From the NCBI RefSeq assembly GCF_003672135.1, contig NC_039513.1:10850833-10914832 (forward strand): a stretch of 64,000 nt of DNA. The letters are read 5' to 3'. Within the stretch, counting starts at the first letter, position 1, and the number at the start of each line of letters is the position of its first letter. Shown piece after piece: positions 63,486 to 64,000 of this stretch. The position numbers were made by a program, and so were the translations under genes. The notes below the pieces were generated by a model, which was not told where the DNA came from, searched no databases, and worked only from the letters and a program-made list of their open reading frames with translations. Origin of the DNA: Ooceraea biroi. Lineage: Eukaryota > Arthropoda > Insecta > Hymenoptera > Formicidae.

Positions 63486-63720
63486 CGAGCAATGAGCAGC
63501 ACGAGAAGGACAGCCTGAACGAGACCGGAAGTACAACGGGGGGCACCGTGGAGGGCGCGCCGGGTGGCGGCCCCAACAGGGGTGACAGGATCAAGGACAA
63601 GAACGACCAGGCGCACACCGCGCAGCCATCCACCTCGGCGGCGCCCGCGAGATCCTTGGTCTCCAGAATCCTGGCGAGGTCGCGGTCAACCGACGATTTG
63701 CTGGACCACTCAGAACCCTA
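63486..63720 (+). CDS. Shared downstream exon of the unidentified large gene (partial)
   Basis: A strong acceptor (CTGTTTCTTTTTCGCAG) opens this exon, and a strong GTAAGA donor closes it after GAACCCTA. It thus ends in phase 2, and the apparent stop codon TAG spans the donor and would be removed by splicing. It encodes about 78 residues that are polar and low-complexity (SLNETGSTTGG, GAPGGGPNRGDR) and end in a Ser/Arg motif (SLVSRILARSRSTDDLLDHS). Its entry phase fits both alternative first exons. The gene continues beyond the window, so its identity cannot be judged. Confidence 0.65.
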
Positions 63721-64000
63721 GTAAGATCTTGAATTCTAATAGGATGTTGGTTTTCCTCGATTGTTCATCAAATTAATTTTGAGACGTAGGTAGTTGAAAT
63801 GTTAATCTTGTTAAATCAAAACTTAATTAAAAAGGGACTTTACATGGTATCTTGCCCGAAGTCTAAATATTTCAAGATTGAAATATTTGAAGCATTAAAC
63901 CACGCATGTGTTCACCATGTAAGTAAACCTCTAATCCAAGGCTATCGAAGAAAGTCCAATTAGGCTAACGTTAACGTTCTCTGAATAATTCTGATGTATT
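63721..64000 (+). other. Intron at the right edge of the window
   Basis: AT-rich sequence after the GTAAGA donor, with no further exon before the window ends. Confidence 0.5.

Overview
The window is nuclear DNA from an insect, most likely a hymenopteran and probably an ant. It is AT-rich and gene-sparse, with intron-split genes and GT-AG splice sites. The best lineage marker is a PBAN/pyrokinin neuropeptide precursor (30.5-31.6 kb) with the four-peptide layout I recall from bees and ants. There are no operons, CRISPR arrays, viral genes or intact autonomous transposons.

Layout. (1) 3.1-11.4 kb, + strand: a 12-exon NRF-6-type membrane acyltransferase. (2) 11.4-22.8 kb: a gene desert with a small MITE-like element, an isolated TATA motif and several Tinman-type motifs. 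(3) 23.4-25.8 kb, + strand: the bHLH factor Hand in three exons. (4) 30.5-31.6 kb, + strand: the PBAN precursor in three exons. (5) 33.9-42.6 kb, - strand: transaldolase (six exons), an N-terminal fragment of a GRHPR-like dehydrogenase, mitochondrial methylenetetrahydrofolate dehydrogenase/cyclohydrolase (four exons) and an SLC35A-type UDP-sugar transporter. (6) 43.6-44.7 kb, + strand: the splicing-factor homologue ZMAT2, divergent from the transporter. (7) 46.9 kb to beyond the right edge, + strand: a large unidentified gene with two alternative first coding exons (short at 46.9 kb, long at 52.2-53.3 kb) that are in phase with one downstream exon at 63.5 kb. A small secreted MBF2-like gene lies on the opposite strand inside its first intron.

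The genes do not form one pathway. The - strand block groups central-metabolism enzymes (pentose phosphate, hydroxypyruvate/glyoxylate, one-carbon), but nothing shows co-regulation. Exon borders were placed by hand from splice motifs, reading-frame phase and family conservation. Every coding model given as complete closes to a whole number of codons. No obvious new molecular system was found. The items most worth checking are the truncated GRHPR copy, a near-perfect 47-bp-stem hairpin next to the one-carbon gene, the alternative first exons, a possible GC-AG intron, the MITE and a GC-rich structured patch upstream of Hand.
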